Below are positions 1 through 12,753 of a stretch of DNA of 64,000 nt, piece by piece. Both the position numbers and the translations under genes were made by a program. How positions within the stretch are numbered: position 1 is the stretch's first letter; each line of letters opens with the position of its first letter. This DNA comes from Cryptomeria japonica. Lineage: Eukaryota > Streptophyta > Pinopsida > Cupressales > Cupressaceae. The notes beneath the pieces are model-generated. The model searched no databases. It was not told where the DNA came from and saw nothing but the letters and a program-made list of their open reading frames with translations. The stretch spans positions 810,005,069 through 810,069,068 of the forward strand of contig NC_081414.1 of the NCBI RefSeq assembly GCF_030272615.1, in the 5' to 3' direction.

Positions 1-985
1 TTCTCTTTCTCTCAATCTTCTTTCCTATTGCCACCACCTCCATAACTTCTTAATACATCAATTTTTTGTTGATGCTTACTATGTTCCACACACCATTCTC
101 TAAGCATTTAATCTATTAACAATTTCCTTCAGATCCCACATGGTTATGGGAGATCTCCAAGCTATCAACCCTAGCAGTCATATCCTCTAGATCTACAACC
201 AACACATGTCAATCATTGGACTCAATACTACCAACAAAATTTTTGTTCTTGAGCTTCACCATCCCCACAATTTCTAAGACTATTTAACCCCTCAATTGCA
301 TCGTTTAATTTTGTTAAAGTTGTGGGAATTAGAGAGAGTATTTAAGAACTAGGTTGAGAGGCTCATCTTGAGTCCCCTCATTGCTCTATATTCCTTAATT
401 ATTAAAAGTACAATCTTCTTATTGTTTATCCATTTTTTCTTTAAGAGCATTTTTGTCTAAGGCTTCAACAATCTTAGCAGCAACCAAAATATTAGCCAAC
501 CTAGCTTACCTTCATTCACTAGAGGAGGTGGTTCTATGCTCTTTAGCTACCTCACTATCAAATATGTCAATAGAAAGTGAGGGGGAAGTAGCAGGGTTAT
601 CTTTCAAATACCTAATCACATCTTTTCCTTTTCCACTAGTAAACTTGGGGCCTAAGTTAGTAGAGGCATTGGCATGGTTTTTTATAATTATCTAGGGTCT
701 ATTTAGGGCCAATGCCAACCAAAATTAAGGGTGTACCTCACCCTAGGGTAAATTTTGCCTCTTTGGAGAATAGAGGAGAACAATGTCCAAAGAAATGGCA
801 TGGGAGGAAGATGGGGCTTCATTTTTAAAGGCTATTTTCCTCTTGGATTTTCTAGGAGGATGAGGAGGGCTTCGGTCATGGGCCAAACAATTTTTTTTAG
901 GTTAGAGTGGAGCTGAGTGAAGGGGTGTTCTCCAAGCTGTAATTATAAATGGAATAAATTAAGCCCTCGTTTAGAGGTGGGTAAA
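1..985 (-). pseudogene. Degenerate minus-strand remnant of an unrecognised protein (copy 1)
   Basis: Read on the minus strand, this stretch gives broken coding-like text. It has a Ser/Pro-rich part ending in a basic run (EEAPSSSHAISL-like), then a segment with the string SPSLSIDI, then a segment with DLEDM. Stops and frameshifts interrupt every frame. The same order of strings recurs at 51592-52127 and 54265-55804, so this is a repeated sequence rather than chance. I do not recognise the protein. A short plus-strand open frame at 453-695 is its antisense and not a gene. It may be the extra ORF of a plant retroelement, since an RNase H-like remnant lies next to the third copy, but that is inference. 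Confidence 0.45.
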
Positions 986-1530
986 TGGTGTAGGAGCACC
1001 CAATTGGTTGTATGCCTCAATGAGGCCAAGTTGAGTCTTTCATATTTTGGATAGGTAGTAATATCATGAATAAGGTGTAATAAACCATTTCTAATGGATT
1101 TGAGTTAAGTTTGTGTGTTTGAAAGTCATTCGGTGTCATTAGTCCAAAAATTGTCAACAAAATCCTATTTATGTTGTCATTAGTCCAAAAATGGAATTAT
1201 TGGTGATGTAAGTAGGATGGTATTCATTTTTTAATCATTTTCAAGTTATTTTAGACATCTATGCAATGTTTGGAGGCTTTATGTATCAAAATACAGAAGT
1301 TGTCAAAATGTCAATAACACACAAATAAAGTTGTATTAGTGCCTCAAATGGTTATGAGGAGTTTGAAATTTGGTTTTGTATGGTTATGGTGGTTGTCCAA
1401 GTCTATAAGAACTTGTACAACCTCGGTGGAAGGGTTGATGGTCATTGTATTGTTGAAAAAATCAACAAAAATTGGAGATTTCTGCACTTTTCCTGAGTTT
1501 TACCACGTGACAGTCTGAAAATGCTCATTG
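986..1530 (+). mobile_element. LTR-like fragment, shared with 52128-52690
   Basis: The piece begins with a GGTGTAGGAGCACC-type start, which resembles the LTR start of the chromovirus at 6440 and 12683. After that the two differ, so it is at most a related family. It interrupts the minus-strand remnant and ends just before an MLO exon fragment. The copy at 52128-52690 has the same two ends, so the piece was in place before the surrounding 2.9 kb block was duplicated. No coding capacity is seen. Confidence 0.4.
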
Positions 1531-1546
1531 TTCATCATTGAAACTT

Positions 1547-1706
1547 CAATGCTAATGAGAATTCAAAGGAAAAAATAGTGGAAGAGACACAAGATGTTCA
1601 AACACTTGGATTTGAGTTGAGCTTTGATCATTTTCGAAATGAAAATTTAAAAAACATTATCTCTACTTCTCACAGGGAGAACGATTCAAGCAAGGAGGAT
1701 CGTTAG
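1547..1706 (+). pseudogene. MLO last-exon fragment (copy 1)
   Basis: This matches the last 155 bases or so of exon 15 of the intact MLO gene (50384-50538), including the acidic tail and the TAG stop at the end. No upstream exon is present. The sequence before it is unrelated, so this is a 5'-truncated duplicate. It cannot make an MLO protein. The bases that follow, to about 2640, match the 3' flank of the intact gene (50539-51590). Confidence 0.85.
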
Positions 1707-3061
1707 CAGAAGTGGCTGACAAAAACACTGATATTCAACAAAGTAGAAAACAATCTGTGAAGATAATTTTTGGTCATAGAAATTTATGAGGGTTTTTAAA
1801 ATAGTCAAATGCACAGTGATATCATCTTTTTGAATATTATTGGTGTATTATATGTAACTTATGTGTTTGACATGTCAAAGTTTTGGTAAGCATTTGTTTC
1901 AAGAATTATATTATCACATTCAATTTTGGAGTATATACATTTATATTCTAACCGAAAAATTATGTAGCTACATCATTTAGTTTTATTCAATAATATATTT
2001 TTATTTGAATAAAAGATTTAAATTTTTGTTTAAAAAACCTTTTACATGATAGCCATCGGGGCAAAAATTTCAATCTCATAAGGATTAAGATTAAACAAAA
2101 AGCTAAAAACTAAGAAATTAGATAAATAGATGTGTTAAAAAAAGACAAACAAAAGACTTGTAGACAACAAGCTATTGTTGAGGGAATTTTAGGCCCTTAA
2201 TGATCTCCCATTCTTTTTGTAAGAACTCAAGATTGCCTTCAAAAGACACCTCCCTATGAAAATGGAAGAACAAACAATGTCATTAGATTGATGAGGAGAG
2301 CAGGGATTATTTGTTGAGTGTTTAGATCTTTTGTGCACTTTTTGGTGGTGGATACCTTGGACCAAGAGCATTCCATCCCTTCTTGACCACTACTCCATTC
2401 TTCTTACGAGTTCTAACTGGAAGACCTAAATGGTAGTAGTCATGTTGTTGACAAAATCCATGCAATAATCAATAATTTCCTAGATACTATTCATAAGGGT
2501 CCCCTATTTAGAAACCTTCTTTTCAAGTAGATGTTCCCATGTACTAATTATAATTGTTGTAACAAATGTATTTTGGATGCATTTTTCATTTAATTTTGTA
2601 GATATTTAAAGTATATCTTAATAATTGTACATGAAAATGATACAATCTTATATAAAGTCAAACTCCTTTACTTTGTCTATTTAATTTTTATTGACAAATA
2701 ATTATATGCTAATTGGTACATCTTACTTCATTACGTCCACATTCTTATTTATCTAGCTTATGATAGTAATAAGTACATGGTAGTAACGTTGGATAATTTT
2801 TGTAATTCTTATTGGGTTTATTAATTTGGTAGTTGCATTTCTTGACTTTCTTGTGTATCTTAAGCATTGCAGTTGGATTATGAGTGAATATTATTTTTTA
2901 TTATATTAAGTGGGAAAGCGAGTCAACCTGTTATACATCCATATCAAAAACCATCATTCAAAAAATAAAATGAAGGCTTCAGGATCATTCAAAAGATAAA
3001 ACGAAGGCTTCAGGATTATATTAATAGTAGAAAACAACACAAAGAAACAAAAAATGGTGTA
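1707..3061. repeat. Copy of the MLO 3' flank, no gene
   Basis: AT-rich sequence similar to 50539-51590 and closely similar to 52866-54264. A small minus-strand open frame (2189-2371) is also present, altered, in the copies (for example 53336-53545). That is explained by duplication and gives no evidence of coding. I see no other feature here. Confidence 0.7.
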
Positions 3062-3300
3062 CTAAGAGATATAGCCCCATCCATCAAGCATCTTCTTTAG
3101 TTCCAATCCCTTGGTGGATGAGGAAAATGTCTTATTTCTTTTGGCTTGAGCATCCACCACCTTCCTAAGAGCCTTTTTCTTTCTCTTTCTCTCAATATTA
3201 TTGCCTATTTCTACCACCTCCATAGTTTCTTTCTACATCAATTTTTCGTTAATTCTTACTAGGTTCTACACACCATTCTCTAGGCATTAAATCTATTAAC
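3062..3300 (-). pseudogene. C-terminal remnant of the unrecognised minus-strand protein (copy 2)
   Basis: The minus strand is open from about 3210 down to a TAG stop at 3062-3064. It encodes a very basic run (ERKRKKKALRKV), then the strings AQAKRNKTFSSSTKG and LDGWGYIS directly before the stop. The same C-terminus with its stop recurs at 54265-54400. A part without this C-terminus is seen at 1-140. The remnant is cut at about 3300, where MLO sequence begins. The function is unknown. Confidence 0.5.
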
Positions 3301-5646
3301 CATACAATTCATTAGATTTGTGCCCAAAGTGAAATACTCAACCTTACACCATATATTCATAAAAGTAAACTTTGTTACCATACTTATAAAATTTTAGATT
3401 GTATAGTTAATAAGAGACTTGTAGCTATGCATACATTTATTTTTGCAGGCTCACTTTGCTCCGCATAGTAGATTTGATATACAAAAATATATATAAGGAG
3501 ATCATTAGATGATGAATTTAATACTATTGTATCTACCAGGCATGCTTCGTAAATTCAATTTAAAAATTGTTACAATACATTTTTTATTATTCATTTCTCT
3601 AAATTAAATTGATTGCTCAAACAAATTATGTCATTGTGCGCAGTCCACCTCTATAGTTTTTTGCCATCTTATTTCTTCTTCTCAACAGAAGAGGTAAATC
3701 CAATTGACATTCTATTTTTATTTATATTACTTCTAATTGTTTAGGAGGTTGATAAGCATGAAAACTAATTTGCAGGGTGGTTCACATTAAATTAATTGTA
3801 AGTGAAACCAACACTTTGATTCTCCTCTTTTTTAACAATATGCTATGTGAAAGTATCAATTCTCCTCTTTTTTAACAATATGCAATGTGAAAGTATCAAA
3901 TTTTTAATTTGAACAGTAATTTAGATCTTTTTTACAATATGGAATGTGAAAGTATCAGATTTTTAATTTAAACAATAATTCAGATCTTTTTCACAATATG
4001 CAATGTAAAACTATCAAATTTTTAATTTGAACAATAATTTAGAAAGGCTAAAATATTTTTGATTCACAGTTTCTTTTGATAGTGGGGACAAAGCTTCAAT
4101 TTATAATAACAAAAATGGCATTAGATATCCAAGATAGAAATCCTGTTGTGCAAGGAGCTCCACTGATGAAGCCCAATGATCGACTATTTTGGTTTGGTCG
4201 ACCGAAGTTGATTCATGGGCATGGGTAAGGAAGAAAAATCATCATCCAAATGTCCTCATATATCTACTTTTAGTTCATTTCAAATCTTGGCTTGATAGAA
4301 TTTTCCCTCGCTTAACAAACGTACATTCATATGCGATGATTGATGCAGTATGAATATGGTCTGCAATCATTTAAAAGGTAATATTTCTCTTAGGAAATGG
4401 TTTCCCAGAATCATAAGATCAAAAGCATGAAACCATATTGATTGTGAAAACTTGATATCATTATAAAAAAATTTAACATCAATATTTAGAATTCTATAGA
4501 GACCCATTATCATCATGAATGATAAAACACATATCTATATTTAGTATCATGATGAATGACAAAGCACATATAATTTAAAGAAAATTCTACAGTGTTTAGA
4601 GAAACTTTGTTGTCAATATTATACACATTTCTTGATCCATAATATTGCTAACTCAAAATGCATTTGTTTTCCATTAGGGTTGCAGTTCAAATACTTTGTA
4701 GCTATGTAACTCTCCGTCTATACGCTCTTGTGACACAGGTATGCATTAAGGTAGAAACAAACACATTTGATCTATACACATTTTAATATCGCTTGAAAAT
4801 GAAATATGGGTTTTGTGATTGCAGCTAGGAACAAATATGAAAACAACCATAATTGAAGAAAGGGTAGCTACAGCTTTAAAGAACATTACACAAAAGAGGC
4901 ATGATGATCTGTCAAGCGGACAAACTACTCCATATGAAGGATCTTCTCCAGTTCATTTTCTTCGCAAGTATCTAAGTTCAGGAGACTTAGAAAGTGCCCA
5001 AAATTTAGAGTTGGTTGAATATGATATTGAAGAAGATGCACCCTCCCCTTCTCACCATTCTCACCACAATGATAATGAGAATTCAAATACTTTGTAGCTA
5101 TGTAACTCTCCCTCTCTACGCTCTTGTGACACAGGTATGCATTAAGATAGAAACAAACACATTTGATTTATGCTCTTTTCAATACCGCTGTGAGATGAAA
5201 TATGGGTTTTGTGTTTGCAGCTAGGAACAAACATGAAAACAACCATATTTGATGAAAGAATAGCTACAGCTTTGAAGAAGTGGCACCAGAGAGCAAAGAA
5301 GAACATTAGACAAAAAAGACATGATGATCTGTCAAGTGGACAAACTACTCCATATGAAGGATCTTCTCCAATTCATCTTCTTCGCAAGTATCTAAGTTCA
5401 GGAGACTTAGAAAGTGCCCAAAATTTAAGGCAGGTTGAATATGATATTGAAGAAGATGCACCCTCCCCTTCTCACCATTCTCACCACAACGCTAATGAGA
5501 ATTCAAATGAAGAAATAGAGGAAGAGAAACAAGATGTTCAAACACTTGGGTTTGAGTTCAGCTTTGATCATTTTCAAAATGAAAATATAAAAAACATTAT
5601 CTATGCTTCTCACAAGGAGAGTGAATCAGGCAAAGAGGGCCGTTAG
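3301..5646 (+). pseudogene. MLO pseudogene, 5'-truncated, with its last two exons duplicated in tandem
   Basis: Degenerate copies of exons 7-15 of the intact MLO gene lie here in order. Exon 7-like sequence is at about 3301-3350, exon 8 at 3454-3540, exon 9 at 3642-3692, exon 10 at 3776-3800 (shortened) and exon 11 at 4075-4215. Exons 1-6 are absent. A deletion joins the middle of exon 11 to the last bases of exon 12. Exon 13 is cut short near 4375. Exons 14-15 occur twice: 4679-4739 with 4825-5085, then about 5088-5135 with 5221-5646. The first exon-15 copy lacks 24 bases of the calmodulin-binding helix, while the second keeps it and the normal stop. Exon 8 also has a frame-breaking change. 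It is a dead copy, on the same strand as the intact gene. Confidence 0.88.
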
Positions 5647-6439
5647 CAGAGTTGGCCAACAAAAGCACTAATATCATCTTTTTGAATATTATCGGTGTAC
5701 TTTATGTAACTGGCATGTTTGACATGCCAATTTTTTTTAAAGAAATGCATTATTACATTCAATATTGGAGTATATACAATTATATTCTAACTAGGAAATA
5801 ATAATAATTTTTTTTTGTAAGATATACCTTTTAAGTTGATATAAATATAGTTATGTTATGCAAGTATATCATTCAAATTTATTTAACAATAGTTTTTAAT
5901 TCAAATATAAAAATTTCATTTGTTTAAAAAAATAAAATTTCAACAACATAATGGAGAAACTAAAATTATAATTGTTTTGATTCGATAAGTGTCAGAAGGG
6001 CCCAAACCTGTTATATAATAGCCATCAAGGTAAAAAGTTTGGATCTGACAAGGAGTAAGCTTAAGCAAACAACCAAAATCTAAGAAACAAGATAAATAGA
6101 CAAAACTAGCAAAAGACTAGCAGATAGCTAACTATTATTTTGGGACTTCCAGCTCTTAATCGCCTCCCATTTTTGTAAGAACTTAAGATGGTATTCAAAA
6201 GGAACCTCCCTAAGAAAATAGAGGAACCAACAATGTCAATAGATTAATGGGGAGAGCGGGGATTCTCTGTTGAGCTTCTGGACCTTTTGTGCAACTATTT
6301 GAAAAATAGTATGCACCTTCAATTTCCTACTTTTTATTTTGAATTGGATTTTGATAATGTGATTTAAGCACATACTACTAAGCTATTAAAGCAGAAACAT
6401 ACATTCTCCCACTTGTACAAAACCTTACCATGACCTATC
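5647..6439. repeat. MLO 3'-flank copy, no gene
   Basis: Up to about 6300 this is a diverged version of the flank that follows the intact MLO gene (50539-51300) and the fragment at 1707-2300. From about 6300 to 6439 I see nothing recognisable. The chromovirus LTR starts next. Confidence 0.6.
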
Positions 6440-8009
6440 TGGTGCATGAGCACCTAGTTTTGAGTGCAATTTCTTCATTTTGGTGTGTTTGTTCATAGTT
6501 TAGTTTTTGATGGTGAATAAGAGTCTTCTCATAGGTCCTCATATTTTTGGGATATGCTCTGGTAGGTTGGATGTCCATAGGACCATGTATTTTCTCAATT
6601 TTGGCTTGTAAGCCCTTGTAAGCTTGAAATGGCATAATCATGCATTTTGATGTAAAATGTCTTGAAAAACCTTGTTTGGAATTGGGACATGTTAAGGTAG
6701 TGGTTTTTAGTCATCCTAGATGGTTTGGAAAAGAAAACAAAGCATGTAATGCAAAAATGCACTTTTTGGCAAAAGTTGTCAAAGTTGCTTGACAACATTT
6801 TGCAACGTTCAGCAACTGTTTGCAACTTTGAGCAAAGGATTAGTTAGGAAACTGATGGAGAGTTAGTTAGGAAAAAAATGACATATAAATTCCCCAAGAA
6901 TGAATGTAATGAGTTTGGTGAACACCTAGAGAAGATTTGAATACAATTTGAAGACCATTTTTCAAGCTTTTACCTTATGTTTTCCAAGAATTAGAGTACT
7001 AGTCCGTACTTCATGGATTGATTGCATTGATGTTATTTGATCATTATTTTGTACATGTTCTTGTAGTGCTCAGAAAACATTTTTATTAGTTTTTTTGCAG
7101 ATTTGAATTGAGTTCTTAATTTTGTTAGCTCTTGGCCCGAGTAAGGGTTTGAGAGGCCCAAACATGGTTCTAGCTTGAAGTCCTTTGATTTCTTCTCAAT
7201 CGCCCTCAGGACTCGAGCCATGGAACCTTTGTACAGTGTAAATAGTCTTATTTTTATTTGGAGGTCATTGAAAGGCCATTGAGCATAATTTCCTAGGCGA
7301 GCTCAGTCATAGCCCAGTTAGGAAATGAATGAAATTATGCAAGTGCTTGCAGCGGTGAGAAGGGTTGGAGTTGAAAAGTGTTTGGAATGAACAAGTGGGG
7401 TATGGAAAAGCATATGTGAGAGTTTGGAGGTGTGGCAGATCAAGGAAGACACCAAACCCTTGAGAAAAGACCAAAAAGAGTCTAAAACCCCTTAAAACAA
7501 GTCATTCTTGGGTTTCGTACATGTACAGTCAGACTGATATTTATCATTTCATAAATCTTTAATTACTTCCAAAAGGGTACTCAGATCACTAAAGATTTTA
7601 TGTGGATCTTTCAAAAAATTGTGAACAAATCCACAAAAACTGGTTAGGTAGGGCTAATTGGGACTCTAGGGCTACTAGGCCTAGAAAATAGGGAAAGGAA
7701 GGAGCAATGGGGAAATGGATCAAACCCAAACTAAAAAATAGTTGATTGGCCTTGGAAAATATCATGAAAACCTACTACAAACTCTAAAATAACTTGTTAG
7801 GAGTTTGATAGTGTAAGGTTGGATTCACCCTTGTGAATTTCAACCATGCCTGAGCAACCAGTGAGCACATCTTGATTGGGAGCACTCCTAGAGAGTTTGG
7901 ATTCTTAATTTGATTGATAGAATAGAGAAAAATTAAGAGAGACCACGAAGACAACACTTGAATACCCTTTGAAAAAGGATTGACTCTCTTTGCGTATACC
8001 TCCCCATCA
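6440..8009 (+). mobile_element. 5' LTR of the Ty3/gypsy chromovirus
   Basis: This LTR is about 1570 bp. Its first 75 bases or so reappear at 12683 after the pol region and a purine-rich tract, as expected for the start of the 3' LTR. The right end is set by a CA at 8008-8009 followed by a tRNA-Met-type primer binding site. A TATA-like CATATAAATT near 6880 is a plausible core promoter. A Gly/Cys-poor minus-strand frame at 7784-8026 is noise. The exact left base is uncertain by about 3 bases. Confidence 0.75.
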
Positions 8010-8012
8010 TAG

Positions 8013-8024
8013 TGGTATCGGAGC
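8013..8024 (+). promoter_or_regulatory. Primer binding site of the chromovirus
   Basis: TGGTATCGGAGC lies three bases after the LTR end. It matches the usual plant initiator-Met tRNA site TGGTATCAGAGC except at one base. It primes minus-strand DNA synthesis and fixes the 5' LTR boundary. Confidence 0.8.
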
Positions 8025-8033
8025 AACGAAGAT

Positions 8034-11000
8034 TTGGGAAGAAGTCAATACATGACAGACACTAAATCCATAGGAGAGAATAATCTAAGGATGGTGACCA
8101 ATGTAGAGTTAGCTAAGAAGGTAGAAGATCAAGAGGAAGAAAATAGGATCCTCAGAGAAAGATTACTACAACTAGAGAGCAAACTAGATGCAGTTGAAGA
8201 CAAAACTAAGAAAGTGACAATTAAGGTCAATGAAGGGAAGGGTAAAGAATTTGTAGAAGAGGATAGAACTCCTAAACCAGACCCTATTCTACCTAAAGAA
8301 CCTTTCCTTAAAGCAATCAAAGCCTTAGGAGGAAAATCCTTGGAAGGAGTGCCACCTTTTTGTGGAAAAGTGGAGCCTTAGGTAGTCTTGGAATGGATGG
8401 AGGGATTGGAGAATCACTTTGAATGTGATGGAATCAGTGAGGCACAAAAGGTGAAGGTGGCCAAGTCTATATTGAGAAGAGAAACCTTGACTTGGTGGAA
8501 CTTTATCAAAGAAGAGAGGCAGAAAGAGGGTAAGAACCCAATAGCTACTTGGAAAGGCATGTTAGCCAAGGTGAAAGAAGCATACATCCCTGAGGATTAT
8601 GAGATCCAGTTGCACAAGAGGAGATAAAATTTGAGACAAAGAGACTTGGATGTGAGTAGCTACACTTAGGAATTTCAGAAGTTGTGTCTAAGAGCCAACG
8701 TGGTAGAGGATGAGAGCATCAAGGTAGCTAGATACTTGAATGGCTTAAGATGGAATATTCAAGAAGAATTAAGTTTGTCATGCCCTAATACTATGCATAA
8801 GTACTATCAATTGGCACTGAAAGTGGAGGAAAAGAGAAAGAAGAAACAAGAACAAAGCAATAGAGGCAGAGGTAGGGGAAGAGATGGTAGAGGTTAGAGA
8901 GGTAGTTTTGGTGGAAGAAGTGTAGACCCAAGATCCAAGTTCATTGAGTAAAGTGGGGATTCCAATAGCAAGAGAAGCTATAGAGGAAGGGGATCTAGAA
9001 ACTCTAGTAGAGGAAGGTCTAGTGGATCAGGAAGAGGGTCCTATTTTGCCACCATGAAGTGCTACAATTACCATCAACCTGGACACCCAGCCTATAGATT
9101 CCCTGAGAAGTCTTCTTCATCCCAAGGAGGTGAGAGGAGAGTAAATTATGCTCAAGAGGATGCAACAAACATGAAAGCATCAGAAGTGAGTTTGGATCTA
9201 GAGGTTAGAGAGAACCTTATGATAAGAAGAGTCTTGATTAAAGAACCAGTTAAGGAGGAACCTAGCCAAAGGAGATCCTTGTTTAGAATAAAATGCATAA
9301 TTATGGGAAAGGTATGTAGAGTGATGGTGGATTCAAGATCCACATACAACATAGTGTCAGAGGAAGCGGTGAGTAAGCTCAATTTTCCAAGAAGACCACA
9401 AAGTGATCCTTATAGAGTCACATGGCTCAACAAGGGGCAACATGTTCTTGTGAATGAAAAAACTTTGTTGGAGTTCACTATAGGAGGCTAAAAGGACAAA
9501 ATCTTGTGTGATATCTTGCCCATGAATGCTTGCCATCTACTCTTGGGTAGGCCATGGAAATTTGATAGAAAGGCAATACACCATGGAGAGAAGAATGTTT
9601 ATACCTTCCAAAAGGATGGAACCAACTACAAAATCTAGTCCATAGGAGACCAATTAGAGGGTAGATCCAAAGGTTCTAATGTGTTGCTATTTAGTGAGAA
9701 AGCGTTCATCAACACACTCAAGGAGGGAGAGGAGTGGGATTTCCCATTGTTGTAAGGCCAAAAAAAGACAACAAAGAGAAGAAAGTGTGCATTCCTAAAG
9801 AAGAGTAGCAGGTCCTAAATCAGTTCAAGGACATCATTAGTGATGGAACACTAGCTACATTTCCTCCTCAACGTTCCATAAGTCACCAAATTGATTTTAT
9901 ACTAGAGCTTCATTACCCAATAAGGCAGCTTATAAAATGACACCAGACCAGAATAAGGAGATAGCCAAGCAACTACAAGAAATCCTAGACAATGGACTAA
10001 TCAGAAAGAGCATCAACCCATGTGCAGTACCCACCATTTTGGCTCCAAAGAAGGTAGGTACTTGGAGACTTTGCATTCATTCTAGAGCCATAAACTGGAT
10101 TACTATCAGGTATAGATTTCCCATCCCAAGAATTGAAAACTTGATGGATTATTTGGGAGGTGCTAAATACTTCACCAAGATAGATCTGAAGAGTAGTTAC
10201 CACCAAATCAGAATAAAGGGGGGTGATGAATGGAAGACAACCTTCAAGACCACTGAAGGACTCTATGAATGGCTTTTTATGCCATTTGAACTCACAAATT
10301 CTCCTAGCACATTCATGAGACTCATGACTAAAGTACTCAAGGATTACATTGGTGAATTTGTTGTTGTTTACTTAGATGACATCTTAATTTTTAGGAAGTT
10401 TAAAGATGAACATCTTAAGCATATAGAAATTTTTATTGAGTAAACTATGTGATGAGCATCTAACCATCAATTTGGAGAAATGTGTGTTTATGAAACAGGA
10501 GTTGGTGTATCTTCGGTTTGTAGTCTGAAGAGGTGATTTGAAGATGGATACCTCTATGGTGGAAGCCATAATCAGTTTCCCTACACCTAAGACAACAAGT
10601 GAAGTAAGAGGTTTTCATGGTTTGGCTCAGTTTTCTAGAAAATTCATCAGAGGGTTTAATGTCCACCAATGCATGAGACAATCAAGGGAGGTATGAGAAC
10701 CAAGTTTGTATGGACAAAGGAAGCACAAAGGGGATTTGATCTCTTGAAGACAAAGGTGGCTACTCAACCGGTACTCATCCTACCAAGATTTGACAAGCTC
10801 TTCACCATTGAATGTGATACAAGCAACATAGCAGTTGGAGCAGTTTTAAGCCAAGACAATAGACTAGTTGCCTTTTCTAGTGAAAAGCTCAAAGATGCAA
10901 AGAAAAGGTATTCCTCCTATGATTTGGAATTGTATGCACTTATCCAATCTCTTAGGAAATGGAGGCATTATTTTCTTCCTAAGGAATTTTTGGTTTACAT

Positions 11001-12660
11001 TGATAATCAAGCTCTTAGCTTTCTTAACACTCAAGAAAAGTTAAACCATGGGCATATTAAATGGGTGGAGTATTTGCAATCATATACCTTTACCATTAAA
11101 CACAAGAAAGGACAATGTAATAAGGTAGTTGATGCATTGGGTAGGAGGTTACTAACAGTGCAAGAAGTGCAGATCAAAAGCATTAGAGTGGATATCTTGA
11201 AGAATTTGTATGAAGAAGATGAAGACTTTACTGCTTCCTACAAGGTTTGCTAAGAGTTTGGAAACTATTTTCATAGTGAATATGCAGATTAAACCTTGCA
11301 AGATGGCCTTTTGTTCAAAGCAGGACAACTATGTGTGCCTAAAGGGTCTATGAGAGAAAACTTGATGCAAGAGAAGCACAATGGATGCTTGAGTGGAAAT
11401 TTTGGTTTGAATAAGACTTTGGAACTTGTCCAAAGATTCTACTATTGGCCTAAAATGCAAAGAGATATTAGGAGATATGTGGAGAAATGTGTGGTTTGTC
11501 AAAGATCTAAGGGTACATCCTCCAATGTTGGTCTTTATCAGCCTTTACCTATTCCCAACTGGCCATGGCAGTGTGTAAGTATGGACTTTGTTGTTGGTTT
11601 TCCTAAAACCAAATCAGGTTTTGATAGCATCTATGTTGTGGTAGATAGGTTTAGTAAGATGGCTCATTTTATTCCATGCAAGGTCACTCATGATGCTAGT
11701 CACATTTCTCACTTGTTTTTCAAGGAGCATATTAGAATCCATGGTTTACCTATCAACATTATGTCAGATAGGGATGCAAAGTTTATTGGTCATTTTTTGA
11801 AGACTTTATGGCAAAGATTAGGTACTAACTTGTCTTTCAATTTAGCCTATCATCCCCAAATAGATGGCCAAACTGAGGTGGTCAATAGAACACTTGGAAA
11901 TTTTCTTAGATGCCTAACAAAAGAGTATGGTCAAGCTTGGGATCAGATCATCCTCCAAGCTAAGTTTTCCTACAATGAAAGTGTGAATAGGTCCACCGGT
12001 AAAATCCCTTTTGAGATTGTGTATGGCATTCATCCTAGAGGTGTTTTAGAGCTCATAGATGTGGGAAAGATGGGGTAGTAGAGTAGAGATGCATTAGACA
12101 TGGCTCAACCAATGAAAGAGGTTCATGAGAAGGTTAGGACAGCCCTATTAGATACTACTCAAAGAATCAAGGAAAGAGTAGATGAGAAAAGAAAAGATAT
12201 CTAATTTTCTTTTGGTGACATGGTGATGGTTCATTTAAACAAGGCAAGGCTTCAAAAAGGTGTCCCTAGTAAGCTTCAGATGAGGAGGATATGTCCTTGC
12301 AAATTTTTGGCCAAATATGGCAATAATGCATATAAGATAGACCTACTCGGTGATATGGCTTTGTCCCCCATTTTCAATGTGACAGATTTGATGTAGTATA
12401 AGGGCACACTTCTAGAAGAAGAAAGTAGAGTCTCAGAGGTCTCTCAAGCACTTTCAAACTTTCCCTTACCAGCTGCACCCATTCCCCAAGCCGAGAAGGT
12501 GTTAGATTCTAGAGTTTTGAAGAAAACAAGGCATACCGCCTACATGGAGCACTTGATCAAATGGTAGGACGTTCCAACATCTGAGGCTACTTGGATACCT
12601 GAGGCAAAATTTTATAAGCATGGAGTTCCCATTTATTTTCTGCCTAAAGGAGTCACTTGA
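8034..12660 (+). pseudogene. Degenerate gag-pol of a Ty3/gypsy chromovirus
   Basis: Domains appear in the normal order. Gag (8034-8900) is followed by a damaged zinc knuckle near 9054-9110 (CYNYHQPGHPAYRF, with the second and last Cys lost) and a protease (9290-9370, DSRS where DSG/T/S is usual). Next come reverse transcriptase (9937-10443, YLDD at about 10369), RNase H (10790-11150) and integrase with an HHCC-type finger. The integrase catalytic acids sit in SMDFVVGFP, SDRDAKF and GQTEVV (11330-11950). A C-terminal chromodomain-like stretch (12520-12630) identifies the chromovirus clade. Gag is one frame broken by several TAG/TAA codons, mostly where Gln codons fit. Pol lies in another frame after frameshifts between 9490 and 9937 and again near 10443. 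The element is long dead. Confidence 0.9.
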
Positions 12661-12682
12661 CTTCTTTCTCATTGGGGGAGTA

Positions 12683-12753
12683 TGGTGCAGGAGCACCTAG
12701 TTTTGAGTGCAATATCTTCATTTTGGTGTGTTTGTTCATAGTTTGGTTTTGGA
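12683..12753 (+). mobile_element. Truncated 3' LTR of the chromovirus, with PPT
   Basis: A purine tract (ATTGGGGGAG, 12671-12680) precedes sequence matching the first 75 bases or so of the 5' LTR. The match stops at 12753, where the minus-strand LTR begins. The missing remainder does not resume after 20510, so this is a truncation and not a simple nested insertion. Confidence 0.75.

Noticed and set aside
453-695. 80-codon plus-strand frame, repeated at 51596-51838
   Set aside because: It is the antisense of the degenerate minus-strand remnant, and its conservation comes from the 2.9 kb duplication.
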